Source: Oscillibacter hominis (GTDB taxonomy: Bacteria; Bacillota; Clostridia; Oscillospirales; Oscillospiraceae). Taken from it: a stretch of DNA of 64,000 nucleotides. Shown one piece after another: positions 33,155-41,965 of the stretch. Under the pieces are notes generated by a model that saw only the letters and a program-made list of their open reading frames with translations, was not told the DNA's origin and made no database searches. The stretch lies in the NCBI RefSeq assembly GCF_014334055.1, contig NZ_CP060490.1, positions 2,170,001 through 2,234,000 of the forward strand, read 5' to 3'. The position numbers and the translations under genes were made by a program. Every line of letters starts with the position of its first letter. Position 1 is the first letter of the stretch.

Positions 33155-33269
33155 GGCAGCGGGATGCGGAAAGCATACTGCAGATCAAGTCTTTTCGTCC
33201 GGTGAACAACTCCCCGTCTCACCGGCACTGGTCCTTGTTGAGGACTTACACATGCTTTCCTACTCTGCC
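33155..33269 (-). ncRNA. Tetrahydrofolate (THF) riboswitch aptamer
   Basis: Minus strand, about 115 nt. P1 GGCAG/CTGCC, the conserved AGTAG after P1, P2 GAAAGCAT/ATGCTTTC, the TAAGT stretch, P3 AAGTC/GACTT, and the conserved GCATCC before the closing P1 strand match the folT-type THF riboswitch as I know it. The inner arm is longer than in the shortest family members. Confidence 0.85.
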
Positions 33270-33281
33270 TTGTTGCAGTCT

Positions 33282-33309
33282 ATTATAGCTCAGCGCCATC
33301 AAATTGCAA
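33282..33309 (-). promoter_or_regulatory. Promoter of folT
   Basis: Minus strand: -35 TTGCAA (33304-33309), 16-bp spacer, -10 TATAAT (33282-33287), placing the transcript start a few bases before the aptamer. Confidence 0.7.
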
Positions 33310-33321
33310 CCCCCCGGACAT

Positions 33322-33355
33322 AAAAAAAGCACCCGGCAGTAAGCCGGGTGCTTTT
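33322..33355 (-). terminator. Terminator of the rnf operon
   Basis: 13-bp stem (33325-33337 with 33343-33355), loop AGTAA, followed by a minus-strand T-run. Confidence 0.92.
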
Positions 33356-33366
33356 CAGGCAAACGA

Positions 33367-34242
33367 TCAGGACTTGGCGGCAGGCGCTGCCGCCGCGGCA
33401 GCCTTTTCCGCCTGGGCCTTCTTGATGGCCTTGTACTTTTCCTTCTCCTCCGCAGTGGCGATGGGCAGTATGGCGTCCCGGGGGCAGACCTTGGTGCAGA
33501 GCTTGCAGCCCTTGCACTTGTCGTAATCGATGACCGCCACGCCGTTCACCACGTTGATGGCTCCGAATTTGCACTCCTTCTGGCACAGGCCGCAGCCGAT
33601 GCAGGAGTTGGAGCAGACGCTCATGGCGGCCTTGCCCTTATCCTGGTTGGCGCAGGCCACATGGACCTTCTTGGAGGCGGGAACGGAGGTGATCAGCTTC
33701 CGGGGGCAGGCGGCGGCGCAGGCCATGCAGCCCGTGCACTTGTCGCTGTCCACCACAGCAGCCCCGTTCGGGCCGATGTGCATGGCGTCGAACTGGCAGG
33801 CAGCCACGCAGGAGCCAAAGCCCAGGCAGCCGAAATTGCACTCCAGAGGGCCGCCGGCCACCTTGGTGGCGGAGAGGCAGTCCTGCACGCCGCGGTACTC
33901 AAAGCGCTTCTTGGCGTTGGTTCCGCCGTTGCAGCGGACAAAGGCCACCTGGCGCTCCCCGGAGGGGGCCTCCTGGCCCATGATCTGGGCAATGGCCGCG
34001 GCGTTATCCGCACCGGCAGGGGCACAGGCCGTCACAGGGGCCTTGCCCTCCAGAATGGCGGCGGCACAGCCGGCACAGCCGGGGTAGCCGCAGCCGCCGC
34101 AGTTGGCGCCCGCCAGGTGTCCAAGGATTTCCTCCAGACGGGGGTCCTTTTTCACCTCAAACACCTTGGAGGCCACGGCCAGAACCAGGCCAAATACGGC
34201 GCCCAGGATGCCGAGCACCAAAATTGCAGCTAAAATATTCAT
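33367..34242 (-). CDS. rnfB: Rnf complex ferredoxin-like subunit RnfB
   Basis: 291 aa from ATG 34240-34242 (AAGGAGG 6 bases before; the GTG just upstream is too close). A membrane helix (5-28) is followed by the Fe-S domain CGGCGYPGCAGCAAAI around 53-68, then four ferredoxin-type Cys clusters: CVAAC-type, CTGCMACAAACP, CIGCGLCQKEC and CKGCKLCTKVCP. The C-terminus is an Ala/Lys-rich tail. It accepts electrons from reduced ferredoxin on the cytoplasmic side and passes them into the Rnf complex. Last gene of rnfCDGEAB, as in other Clostridia. Confidence 0.97.
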   Translation of the reverse strand: MNILAAILVLGILGAVFGLVLAVASKVFEVKKDPRLEEILGHLAGANCGGCGYPGCAGCAAAILEGKAPVTACAPAGADNAAAIAQIMGQEAPSGERQVAFVRCNGGTNAKKRFEYRGVQDCLSATKVAGGPLECNFGCLGFGSCVAACQFDAMHIGPNGAAVVDSDKCTGCMACAAACPRKLITSVPASKKVHVACANQDKGKAAMSVCSNSCIGCGLCQKECKFGAINVVNGVAVIDYDKCKGCKLCTKVCPRDAILPIATAEEKEKYKAIKKAQAEKAAAAAAPAAKS

Positions 34243-34253
34243 CACGCGCCTCC

Positions 34254-34841
34254 TTACCAGACCTTCAGGCCGGAGAAGCCCATGAATGCCAGGGCCATCA
34301 GACCTGCGGTGATCAGGGCGATGGGAAAGCCCTCGAACGCCTTGGGATAGTCTGCGAACACCAGCCGCTCCCGGATGCTGGCAAAGAGCACGATGGCCAG
34401 CAGGAAGCCCAGGCCGCCGGTGATGCCGTAGACCACAGATTCAATGAAGGTGTAGTTGTTCTGGATGTTCAGCAGAGCAACGCCCAGCACCGCGCAGTTG
34501 GTGGTGATCAGGGGCAGATAGATGCCCAGGGCCGTATACAGCGCGGGCATGGACTTTTGCAGAAACATCTCAATGAACTGCACCAGGGCGGCAATGACCA
34601 GGATAAAGGCCACGGTCTGCATATACATCAGGTCAAAGCGCACCAGGATGAACTGGTTCACCGCCCAGGTGATGGCGGATGCAAGGCCCATGACGAAGGT
34701 CACGGCGATGCCCATGCCCACGGCGGTGTCCACTTTCTTAGACACGCCCAAAAACGGGCAGATACCCAGGAACTGGGAGAAGATAAAGTTATTGACCAGG
34801 ATTGCTCCCAGTGTGATGGAAAGAAGTTTTTCCCATTCCAT
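34254..34841 (-). CDS. rnfA: Rnf complex membrane subunit RnfA
   Basis: 195 aa. The ATG (34839-34841) overlaps the rnfE stop codon by one base (TAATG), so translation is coupled. Six membrane segments; family motifs [20 protein letters not shown], with the Cys that helps hold the intramembrane Fe-S cluster, and [14 protein letters not shown] with the second. Pairs with RnfE to form the ion-translocating core. Confidence 0.97.
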   Translation of the reverse strand: MEWEKLLSITLGAILVNNFIFSQFLGICPFLGVSKKVDTAVGMGIAVTFVMGLASAITWAVNQFILVRFDLMYMQTVAFILVIAALVQFIEMFLQKSMPALYTALGIYLPLITTNCAVLGVALLNIQNNYTFIESVVYGITGGLGFLLAIVLFASIRERLVFADYPKAFEGFPIALITAGLMALAFMGFSGLKVW

Positions 34842-35476
34842 TACTTGCTTTCCTCCTTCTTTTTGGACTTGGCAAGCGCCCACTGCATGGCCGCGATCAG
34901 GCAGCCCAGCACCAGGAAGCCGCCCACAGGCATGGTCAGCATCCCGGCGGGGAACTGGGCGGGCAGGATTTGAATGCCCTTGGCCTCAGGCCCCAACAGG
35001 CCGGCGCCGAAGGTGCCGGCGCCCAACAGCTCGCGGACGACGCTCATAATCATCAGCACGGCAGTGTAGCCGATGCCCTGGCAGATGCCGTCCACCGCGG
35101 AGGCCAGCACGCCGTTTTTGTAGGAAAAGGACTCCGCGCGGCCCAGGATGATGCAGTTCACCACGATCAGGGGGATGAACACACCCAGGGAGTTTGCCAC
35201 ATCCGGCAAAAAGGCCTGGAGCAGCAGGTCCACGCAGGTGACGAATCCGGCGATGACCACGATGAACATGGCGATGCGGATTTTGTCTGGCACCACCTTG
35301 CGGATGGCGGAAATGACGATGTTGGAGAGCGTCAGGATGATGAGCACGCTGACGCCCATGCCCAGGCCGTTCATAAAGGACGTGGTGATGGCCATGGTGG
35401 AGCACATGCCCAGGACCTGGACCAGAACGGGGTTGTTGGTAATCAGACCCTCTTTGAACTGCTTTTTAAAATTCAT
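34841..35476 (-). CDS. rnfE: Rnf complex membrane subunit RnfE
   Basis: 211 aa, homologous to RnfA in inverted topology: [20 protein letters not shown] and [16 protein letters not shown] carry the matching Cys residues. Six membrane segments. The start follows AAAGGGGAG; the end overlaps rnfA. The short charged tail KSKKKEESK is cytoplasmic. Confidence 0.97.
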   Translation of the reverse strand: MNFKKQFKEGLITNNPVLVQVLGMCSTMAITTSFMNGLGMGVSVLIILTLSNIVISAIRKVVPDKIRIAMFIVVIAGFVTCVDLLLQAFLPDVANSLGVFIPLIVVNCIILGRAESFSYKNGVLASAVDGICQGIGYTAVLMIMSVVRELLGAGTFGAGLLGPEAKGIQILPAQFPAGMLTMPVGGFLVLGCLIAAMQWALAKSKKKEESK

Positions 35477-35493
35477 GATTCCACTCCCCTTTC

Positions 35494-36102
35494 TCAGCCG
35501 ATCCGGCCGGCCGCGGCCAGCGCGCCGTTGATGCCGGTGGTGACGCCCCTGCTGGACACGGTGGCGCCGGAGATGGCGTCCACGTTGACGCCCACTTCCA
35601 GCTGGCCGTCCGCTGCATTTTTCCCGGCGAACTGATCCAGGACGCCGTTTTCATTGTCCATGACCTTGCTGCCGATGCCGGAGGTCTCGGAGTGGTCCAC
35701 AATGGAAACGCCTGTGACGGCGCCCTCGGTATCCACGCCGACCACCATCTCAATGTTGCCCTGGGAGCCGGAGGCCACCACCTTAAAGGCATGGCCGATC
35801 AGCGCGCCGCCGTCCTTGGCCTCATAGGCCTCCTTCAGCGTGGCGCCGGTGGCGGCAACCGCCTGGGCCATGTCGTCGGTGAGCTCCACCTTGGGGAACT
35901 CAGGGGCGGACGCGCTCTGGAACACAGAGGACAGCGCCGCGTTGGTCTTTGCCAGGTTGATCTGCTCGATGGGCCCCTCGGTCACGCTGTTGACCAAGCC
36001 CAGAAGGCCCGCCACGATGATGCAGGTGACCAGAAGCGTCACGGTCAGCTTAATGATGTACTTGGGGTCCATATCCACTTTTTCCTTGACTTGCGCACTC
36101 AT
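35494..36102 (-). CDS. rnfG: Rnf complex FMN subunit RnfG
   Basis: 202 aa. One N-terminal membrane helix (about 16-36) then an extracellular FMN domain. The flavin attachment motif is SGATVSS near 177-183, where a Ser or Thr carries covalent FMN through a phosphoester bond (flavin transferase ApbE is not in this window). Its ATG overlaps the rnfD stop (ATGA). Confidence 0.96.
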   Translation of the reverse strand: MSAQVKEKVDMDPKYIIKLTVTLLVTCIIVAGLLGLVNSVTEGPIEQINLAKTNAALSSVFQSASAPEFPKVELTDDMAQAVAATGATLKEAYEAKDGGALIGHAFKVVASGSQGNIEMVVGVDTEGAVTGVSIVDHSETSGIGSKVMDNENGVLDQFAGKNAADGQLEVGVNVDAISGATVSSRGVTTGINGALAAAGRIG

Positions 36103-37121
36103 TTTGCAGCCGCCTCCTTCTTCTTGTCGGATTTTACGACGCCGAAACGAGCGGGCTTGACGTTCTTGTCAATCAGGGCCACCAGCAGGTTCATAACCAT
36201 AATGGAGTAGCAGACGCCTTCGTTGTAGGAGCCGAAATAACGGATAAACACGGTGAACAGTCCGCAGCCGATGCCGAAGATCAACTGGCCCTTGTGGGTG
36301 ACAGGGGAGGTGGCGTAGTCGGTCGCCATAAAGAAGGCACCCAACATCAGTCCGCCGCCCAAAATGTTGTAGAGCATCCACTCCATGGCGCTGCCGCCCT
36401 TGGGGAAGAGATAGGTCAGCACGGCCACGGTGCCGATGTACGCCACGGGGGTGTGATAGGTGATGACCTTGCGGATGATCAGGTACACGCCGCCTAACAG
36501 CAGCATCAGCGCGGAGACCTCGCCAAGGGAGCCGCCGATGGTGCCGATGAACATGTCGTTGATGCTGACCCCGGCGGCCTTCAGGCCCTCCAGATCACCG
36601 CCGTGTAAATACTTCATGGGGGTGGCGGCGGTCACGGCATCTGCCGTGCTGCCCAAAATACCCAGCTTGGAGCCGGGGGCGATCCAGGTGGTCATGACGC
36701 TGGCATAACTGCCCAGCAAAAAGGCGCGGCCGGCCAGGGCGGGGTTGATGAAGTTTTTGCCGATGCCACCGAAAAGCTGCTTGACCACCACGATGGAGAA
36801 GAAGTCCCCAATGAGGATCATCCAATAGGGGGTGGTGGGGGGGCACACGAAGGCCAGCAGCATGCCGGTGACCACGGCGGACAGGTCGCCGATGGACTGG
36901 GGCTTCTTCAGCACCTTGCGGTAGGCCCACTCCCAGAACATGCAGCCGATCACGCTGATGACGGTCAGCGTCAGCGCACCCCAGCCGAAGTTGTAGACGG
37001 CAAAGGCCAGGGCGGGGATCATGGCGATGATTACATCCAGCATGATGGACTTGGTGTTCTCAGCGGAGCGGATGTGGGGAGAAGAAGTCGCAATCAGCTT
37101 CAAATTTTTGTAGTCTGTCAT
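36099..37121 (-). CDS. rnfD: Rnf complex FMN membrane subunit RnfD
   Basis: 340 aa with about nine membrane segments. The FMN attachment region reads STADAVTAATPMKYLH near 185, with the Thr before Pro expected to carry the flavin. Family motifs SSPHIRSAENTKSIMLDV at the N-terminus and GKNFINPALAGRAFLLGSY. It moves electrons across the membrane and with RnfG/A/E drives Na+ or H+ export. Three bp after rnfC. Confidence 0.97.
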   Translation of the reverse strand: MTDYKNLKLIATSSPHIRSAENTKSIMLDVIIAMIPALAFAVYNFGWGALTLTVISVIGCMFWEWAYRKVLKKPQSIGDLSAVVTGMLLAFVCPPTTPYWMILIGDFFSIVVVKQLFGGIGKNFINPALAGRAFLLGSYASVMTTWIAPGSKLGILGSTADAVTAATPMKYLHGGDLEGLKAAGVSINDMFIGTIGGSLGEVSALMLLLGGVYLIIRKVITYHTPVAYIGTVAVLTYLFPKGGSAMEWMLYNILGGGLMLGAFFMATDYATSPVTHKGQLIFGIGCGLFTVFIRYFGSYNEGVCYSIMVMNLLVALIDKNVKPARFGVVKSDKKKEAAAK

Positions 37122-37124
37122 TTG

Positions 37125-38492
37125 TTACGCCTCCTTCTTCTCTTCCGCAGCCTTCTTGGCTGCCTCAGCGGCGGCACGCTCGGCGGCCGCCTTGTTCTTC
37201 ACCAGCTGCTTGCCGGTTTTGAACATGTGGGTCAGGTGCATGCGGGCGGGGCAGACGTAGGCGCAGGCGCCGCACTCCATGCAATCCATGATGTTGGCCG
37301 CGTTCAGCTCATCCACCATGCCCTTGGCCGCGTACTGATACAAAAAGAGGGGCTCCAGGTGCACCGGGCAGGCGTCCACGCACTTGCCGCAGCGGATGCA
37401 CTGGGGGTTCTCCACGGTCTGCTCCTCGTCCTCGCAAAAGGCCAGGACGGAGCCGGTGCCCTTGGCCACGGAGATGTCCGCGGTATACTGGGCCATGCCC
37501 ATCATGGGGCCGCCGGCGATGATCTTGTAGGTGCCGTCCTTCAGCCCGCCGCAGGCGTCAAAGAGCTTGGATACCGGCGTGCCGATGGGGCACTCTAAGT
37601 TCTTGGGCTCCACCACGCCGGAGCCGGAAACGGTGACCACCTTCCTCACCACGGGCATGCCGGTGGTGATGGCCCGGTAGATGGCGCAGGTGGTGTTGAT
37701 GTTGAACACGGCGCAGCCGATGTTGGAGGGCAGCCCTCCAGGGGGCACCTGCTTGCCGGTGATGGCCTGGCAGAGCTGTTTTTCACCGCCCTGGGGATAG
37801 CGGCAGCGCAGGGGCTCCACCACCACGGGGGCCTTTTTCTCCGCGATGACTTTGTTCATGGCGTCGATGCCGTTTTGCTTGTTGTCCTCCACGCCGATGA
37901 CCACCTTGTCCACGCCGAACATCTTGGCCAGATAGGTGGCGCCGCCGATGATCTCCTCCGGCCGCTCCAGCATGGCCCGGTGGTCGCCGGTGATGTAGGG
38001 CTCGCACTCGGCGCCGTTGATGATGACGGTATCCACCTTGCCCAGGCCGCCGGAAATCTTGACATGGGTGGGGAAGGTTGCGCCGCCCATGCCCACGATG
38101 CCCGCGTTCTTGACGATCTCCACCATCTCGTCCACGCTGAGGGCCTCCGGGTCCGCCGGGGCCTGGACCTCTTCGCTGAGCTCGTCCTGGAAATCGTTCT
38201 CGATGATTACGGACGTGATGTTGCCGCCCATGGAATAGGGACGGGGCTCCACAGCCTTGACCGTGCCGGAAACGCTGGCATGGATCGGGGCGCCCAAACC
38301 GTGGAACTCACCGATCTTCTGGCCAACCTTCACGCGGTCTCCAGCCTTGACAAGCGGCGTGCACGGTGCACCAAAGTGCATCGACATGGGAATCACCACT
38401 TCTGCCGGCGGCGCCAGCTGTTCGATGGCCTTTTCATTGGTAGCGGCCTTCATGTCGTGGGGATGAACGCCGCCAAAGAAAGCTTGTGCCAT
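37125..38492 (-). CDS. rnfC: Rnf complex NADH-binding subunit RnfC
   Basis: 455 aa from ATG 38490-38492, preferred over an ATG 33 bp upstream because GAGGTG lies 6 bases before it and the protein starts MAQAFFGGVHPHDMK as in RnfC proteins. Domains: an N-terminal barrel-sandwich (30-110), the NuoF-like NAD/FMN part with GIVGMGGATFPTHVK and NGAECEPYITGDHR, then two ferredoxin clusters CIRCGKCVDACP and CMECGACAYVCP, ending in an Ala/Lys/Glu-rich tail. It reduces NAD+ at the cytoplasmic face. First gene of the operon. Confidence 0.97.
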   Translation of the reverse strand: MAQAFFGGVHPHDMKAATNEKAIEQLAPPAEVVIPMSMHFGAPCTPLVKAGDRVKVGQKIGEFHGLGAPIHASVSGTVKAVEPRPYSMGGNITSVIIENDFQDELSEEVQAPADPEALSVDEMVEIVKNAGIVGMGGATFPTHVKISGGLGKVDTVIINGAECEPYITGDHRAMLERPEEIIGGATYLAKMFGVDKVVIGVEDNKQNGIDAMNKVIAEKKAPVVVEPLRCRYPQGGEKQLCQAITGKQVPPGGLPSNIGCAVFNINTTCAIYRAITTGMPVVRKVVTVSGSGVVEPKNLECPIGTPVSKLFDACGGLKDGTYKIIAGGPMMGMAQYTADISVAKGTGSVLAFCEDEEQTVENPQCIRCGKCVDACPVHLEPLFLYQYAAKGMVDELNAANIMDCMECGACAYVCPARMHLTHMFKTGKQLVKNKAAAERAAAEAAKKAAEEKKEA

Positions 38493-38811
38493 TGTCTTCA
38501 CCTCATTTTTCTCCTGGGCAGCCACGCTGCCCCATACTGTGCTAAATCATACACCAATTTCAGGTGGTTGTCCATACGTTTCCGGCGATTTCCTGACGAA
38601 TTCGTGAAACTTTTGTCACATTTTTGGAGGGAGACAACCGTTTTCTTCCTCCACTTTTCCGGTAAGATTTCAAATTTTACCTTTTGAAAGACATCTTGCC
38701 ATTTCCCACGATCTGTGGTACGCTACCATGAAACAGACACAGTTTGCGCGGCGCCGGAAACGTGCCGCCGCCGAAAAACAAATCTGCCCGCCGAGGGCAC
38801 AGGAGGTTTTC
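38493..38811. other. Divergent intergenic region between rnfC and the DUF975 gene
   Basis: 319 bp. Holds the rnf promoter (38546-38574). A weak plus-strand TTGCCA-17-TACGCT at 38696-38724 could serve the DUF975 gene. No Rex-type palindrome was found here. Confidence 0.5.
38546..38574 (-). promoter_or_regulatory. Promoter of the rnf operon
   Basis: Minus strand: -35 TGGACA (38569-38574), 17-bp spacer, -10 TATGAT (38546-38551), about 50 bp before rnfC. Confidence 0.6.
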
Positions 38812-39606
38812 ATGTACATTGATCGTCGCCGGCTGAAAGAGGAAGCCAAATCCGTCCTGCAGGGAGCCAGCGTCTCCCCCATCGCCATCACGGCGCTGTA
38901 TCTTGCGATCTGCCTGGGGCTGGACACACTGGACAGCGTGGTCTCCGGCGGAGCCGTGGCGGTGCTCTCCGGCGCCGGGATGCTGCCCACCTTCATCACC
39001 ATTTTCGTCTATCTTGTGGAGCTGGTGCTGGGCATGGGGCTGACCGTCTACTGCCTCGGCGTGCGCCACAGCGTGCATATGGAACTCTCCACCCTTTTCG
39101 ACGGGTTCTCCTTTGTGGGGAAGATCATCCTGCTGTTCCTTTTGGAGGGCGTCTTCATTTCACTGTGGTCCATGCTGTTTTTCTTCCCCGGAATCGTGGC
39201 CATGTACCGCTACCGCTTCGCCTTCTACAACCTCTGCGAGGACCCGTCCCTCAGTGCCTTTGACGCCCTGAACATGAGCAAGCGGCAAACCATGGGCTAT
39301 AAGCTGTCCCTCCTGACTCTGGATTTTTCCTTCATTGGCTGGGGCTTTTTGATGACGCTGCCCTATACCGTGGTCAACAGCATGATCTTAAATGATGTGG
39401 CGCTGCCTCTGTCCCTGCCCGTGCTGACGGTAATCTGCGGCGTGCTCTCCGGACTGGTTGCCCTGTGGGTCCGCCCCTACCTGATTACCACCAACCTGGG
39501 CTACTTTGAGCTGGCCAAGGCCAGCAGCGGCGTGGGCCGGGGATTCGGCGGGGCCGATCCGCTCGGCGGCGGCTCTGGGGAGCCATGGGACAGCGATACC
39601 TTATAA
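38812..39606 (+). CDS. DUF975-family integral membrane protein
   Basis: 264 aa from ATG 38812 after CAGGAGG; the frame upstream lacks a ribosome site. About six membrane segments. The N-terminal MYIDRRRLKEEAKSVLQ and the pattern MYRYRFAFYNLCEDPSLSAFDALNMSKRQTMGYK are typical of DUF975 proteins of Firmicutes, for which no function is known. The C-terminal tail is short and Gly-rich. Single gene with a terminator directly downstream. Confidence 0.85.
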   Translation: MYIDRRRLKEEAKSVLQGASVSPIAITALYLAICLGLDTLDSVVSGGAVAVLSGAGMLPTFITIFVYLVELVLGMGLTVYCLGVRHSVHMELSTLFDGFSFVGKIILLFLLEGVFISLWSMLFFFPGIVAMYRYRFAFYNLCEDPSLSAFDALNMSKRQTMGYKLSLLTLDFSFIGWGFLMTLPYTVVNSMILNDVALPLSLPVLTVICGVLSGLVALWVRPYLITTNLGYFELAKASSGVGRGFGGADPLGGGSGEPWDSDTL

Positions 39607-39633
39607 TATATTGGATTGTCCCCCGGGACATGC

Positions 39634-39666
39634 AAAAAAAGGAGCGGCCCTCTGGCCGCTCCTTTT
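39634..39666. terminator. Terminator between the DUF975 gene and the sigma-54 activator
   Basis: Stem AAAAGGAGCGGCC/GGCCGCTCCTTTT with loop CTCT; A-run and T-run flanks allow use in both directions. Confidence 0.9.
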
Positions 39667-39733
39667 CTATTTTGCCTTTCCTTTTCAAACCGGAACGGCC
39701 GCCAGGGGCAGGGGTAAGGGCGCGCTGCGATCC

Positions 39734-41764
39734 TCAAAACGATTCCGCCTGGGTTCTCCAGCGGCGGAGCAGCTCCTGGCCGGCGGTCTGCAAAAAGGTG
39801 CCCCGGCCGGTCACCGCATTCACAAGGCCCCGGTCCTTCAGCCGGCCCACCAGGCCCTTGACCTGGCTCTCGCTGAGTGCAAATCCATACTCCCGAGCCA
39901 GCTCCAGGGTCAGCTCCTTTCGGGAGAACCGGTAGGGCGGGCGGTCCAGCAGCTCCAGCACCGCCCGGACGGTCCGGGGGTCGTCCGACTCCTCCCGCGG
40001 CTCCTGCGTTCTCTGCTCTTCCTGCAGTTCCCGCGCCCCGCCTGAGTGGCCAGGCGGATGGAGCACACTGTGGAGCCGGTCCGGCCAATTGGGGTCAAAG
40101 CGCGCAAAGTTGGAGACATACTCCGCCACATTGCGCAGCTCCCGCACGTTTCCCGGCCAGGGGTACCCCTCGATTTCCGAACGGACCTGCTTGGAAAGCT
40201 CCCGGCTATCCACGTGAAACTCCTCCAGAAAGCGGCGGAAGAGGGGCAGGATATCCTCTCTCCTGCACCGCAGGGGCGGCAGATACAGCGGCAGCACATT
40301 GAGCCTGTAGTACAGGTCCTCCCGGAACTCCCGGCGCTCCACCAGCTTTCCCATATCCTGGTTGCTGGCGGCGATGATCCGCACGTCCACGGGGATCAGC
40401 TTGCTCCCTCCCACCGGGAGCACCTTCCGCTCCTGAATGACCCGGAGCAGCTTTTTTTGCAGCTCCAGCGGCGCGTCGCCGATCTCATCCAGAAAGATCG
40501 TGCCCTTGTGGGCCAGCTCAAAGAGCCCCTTCCTGCCGCCCCGCCGGGCGCCGGTAAAGGCACCGTCGGCGTAGCCGAACAGCTCTGACTCGCTGAGCGA
40601 AAGGGAGATGGAGGCGAAGTTCACCGCCACAAACGCACCGCTGCGCCTGGGGGAAGCGTTGTGGATGGCCTGGGCCAGCAGCTCTTTTCCGCTGCCCGAC
40701 TCCCCATGGAGGAACACAGTGGACTCCCCCCGGGCAAATTCCCGGGCGGTCAGGATCAGCTCTTCCATGACCGCCGAGCGATAGATGATGTCTTTGAACT
40801 CATAGCTCGCCACCAGGCCCTTTTCCGTCAGGGCCCGCCGATAGCTGTTTTCAATGCGCTCAATCTTCCTTACGTCCCGCAGCATGACGATGGTGTTCCG
40901 CTCCCGGCCGCTGGAGGAGGAGATCCGCTCCACATAATAGCTGTCGCTTCCGGCGCGGTAAAAAAAGTGCTGTTCCGCGCTGTGGGCGCGCAGCTGCTCC
41001 ACAAGGGCCGACAGACGCTCAGCCCCGGCCCCCATCATCTTCTCCGCCATGGGATTGATGAAGATTGGCCGCATCTGCTGGTCCAGCACCAGGACGCCGT
41101 CCTCCATCAGGCCGATGATTTTTTGTAAATCTTCGGAAGTATGGGCATACTTGAAATGAAGTTTCGCCAAATCCTGGGTCAGCCGGACCATCGGGCGGAT
41201 GTTTCCTGCTGCCAGTTTTCCCCGCAGCTGCTCATAAAGCCCCAACTCCTTGGCAATGAGGACGCAGGCCTCCATGCTGAGCGCCCGGCTGTGGAGGTCC
41301 GTCACAGAGCGGTACTCCCCGGGCGGTACGGCATCCATCTCCCCGAAGGTGATCGCGTACGGGCAGTTTTTCCGGTAATCCCGGATCCCCGGGTAGTAGG
41401 GATGGTAACGCAGCCCCTCCACCTCGTAGAGCTCCAGCTGCTCGATGGCCTCCTCCGTCAGCTCCCGGGTGGTGTTCACCACCAGCACGTCGGAGTTGGC
41501 GGGGATCACGAACAGCTGCCGCACCTGGTCCGGGTTCACCGCCCGGTCCGCCACGATCACCCGGGTTCCGGGCCGGACATACCGGATCAGCTCCTCCATC
41601 CGGCGGGAAATCACCACCAGGTCGCCGTCCACCGAGCCCTCAGTTACTGCGGGCCCTGCCAGCACCACCTTCACTTTGGCTGCCTCGCCGAACATCTCCC
41701 GCAGCTGTTTTCCGGTGTGAACGGCGGTCCCGCGGTCCCGCAGCAGAATCGTCAGCAGTTTCAT
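39734..41764 (-). CDS. Sigma-54-dependent transcriptional activator
   Basis: 676 aa from ATG 41762-41764, with GGGAGGG 6 bases upstream; the ATG two codons earlier abuts that site. Residues 1-190 form an N-terminal sensor region of unknown family with a possible PrpR-like fold; 205-310 a PAS-like domain; 330-560 the AAA+ domain with Walker A GESGSGK (356-362 in the 678-aa count), the sigma-54 contact loop GAFTGA and Walker B GTIFLDE. The C-terminus (615-676) looks like a winged helix (FSRKELTLELAREYGFALSE) instead of the usual Fis helix-turn-helix. It hydrolyses ATP to open sigma-54 promoters, probably the one facing it at 41876, on sensing a ligand. Confidence 0.93.
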   Translation of the reverse strand: MKLLTILLRDRGTAVHTGKQLREMFGEAAKVKVVLAGPAVTEGSVDGDLVVISRRMEELIRYVRPGTRVIVADRAVNPDQVRQLFVIPANSDVLVVNTTRELTEEAIEQLELYEVEGLRYHPYYPGIRDYRKNCPYAITFGEMDAVPPGEYRSVTDLHSRALSMEACVLIAKELGLYEQLRGKLAAGNIRPMVRLTQDLAKLHFKYAHTSEDLQKIIGLMEDGVLVLDQQMRPIFINPMAEKMMGAGAERLSALVEQLRAHSAEQHFFYRAGSDSYYVERISSSSGRERNTIVMLRDVRKIERIENSYRRALTEKGLVASYEFKDIIYRSAVMEELILTAREFARGESTVFLHGESGSGKELLAQAIHNASPRRSGAFVAVNFASISLSLSESELFGYADGAFTGARRGGRKGLFELAHKGTIFLDEIGDAPLELQKKLLRVIQERKVLPVGGSKLIPVDVRIIAASNQDMGKLVERREFREDLYYRLNVLPLYLPPLRCRREDILPLFRRFLEEFHVDSRELSKQVRSEIEGYPWPGNVRELRNVAEYVSNFARFDPNWPDRLHSVLHPPGHSGGARELQEEQRTQEPREESDDPRTVRAVLELLDRPPYRFSRKELTLELAREYGFALSESQVKGLVGRLKDRGLVNAVTGRGTFLQTAGQELLRRWRTQAESF

Positions 41765-41795
41765 CTGCATCCCTCCCAGAAGATAGTATCACTTT

Positions 41796-41851
41796 TTGTC
41801 TAAGTTTGTCTATATCCAGCGAAAATAATCAAGACAATCTTTCGCAAACTT
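41796..41851. promoter_or_regulatory. Putative enhancer sites of the sigma-54 activator
   Basis: TTGTCT repeated at 41796-41801 and 41806-41811, its complement AGACAA at 41832-41837, and the inverted pair AAGTTTG (41803-41809)/CAAACTT (41845-41851). They lie 25-80 bp upstream of the -24 element and between the two divergent genes. Confidence 0.5.
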
Positions 41852-41875
41852 GCTGATTTTCGGCCATTTGCAACT

Positions 41876-41891
41876 TGGCATGCATTTTGCT
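41876..41891 (+). promoter_or_regulatory. Sigma-54 promoter of the transporter-isoaspartyl peptidase operon
   Basis: TGGCATGCATTTTGCT, an exact match to TGGCAY-N5-TTGCW with GG and GC ten bases apart; about 75 bp before the first gene, which faces the activator gene. Confidence 0.85.
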
Positions 41892-41965
41892 AAATAGGAA
41901 AGGCGCCGCATGGAGCATGCGGCCTCAAGCTCTGATGATAGATCAATGAGAAAAGGAGATTAGCC

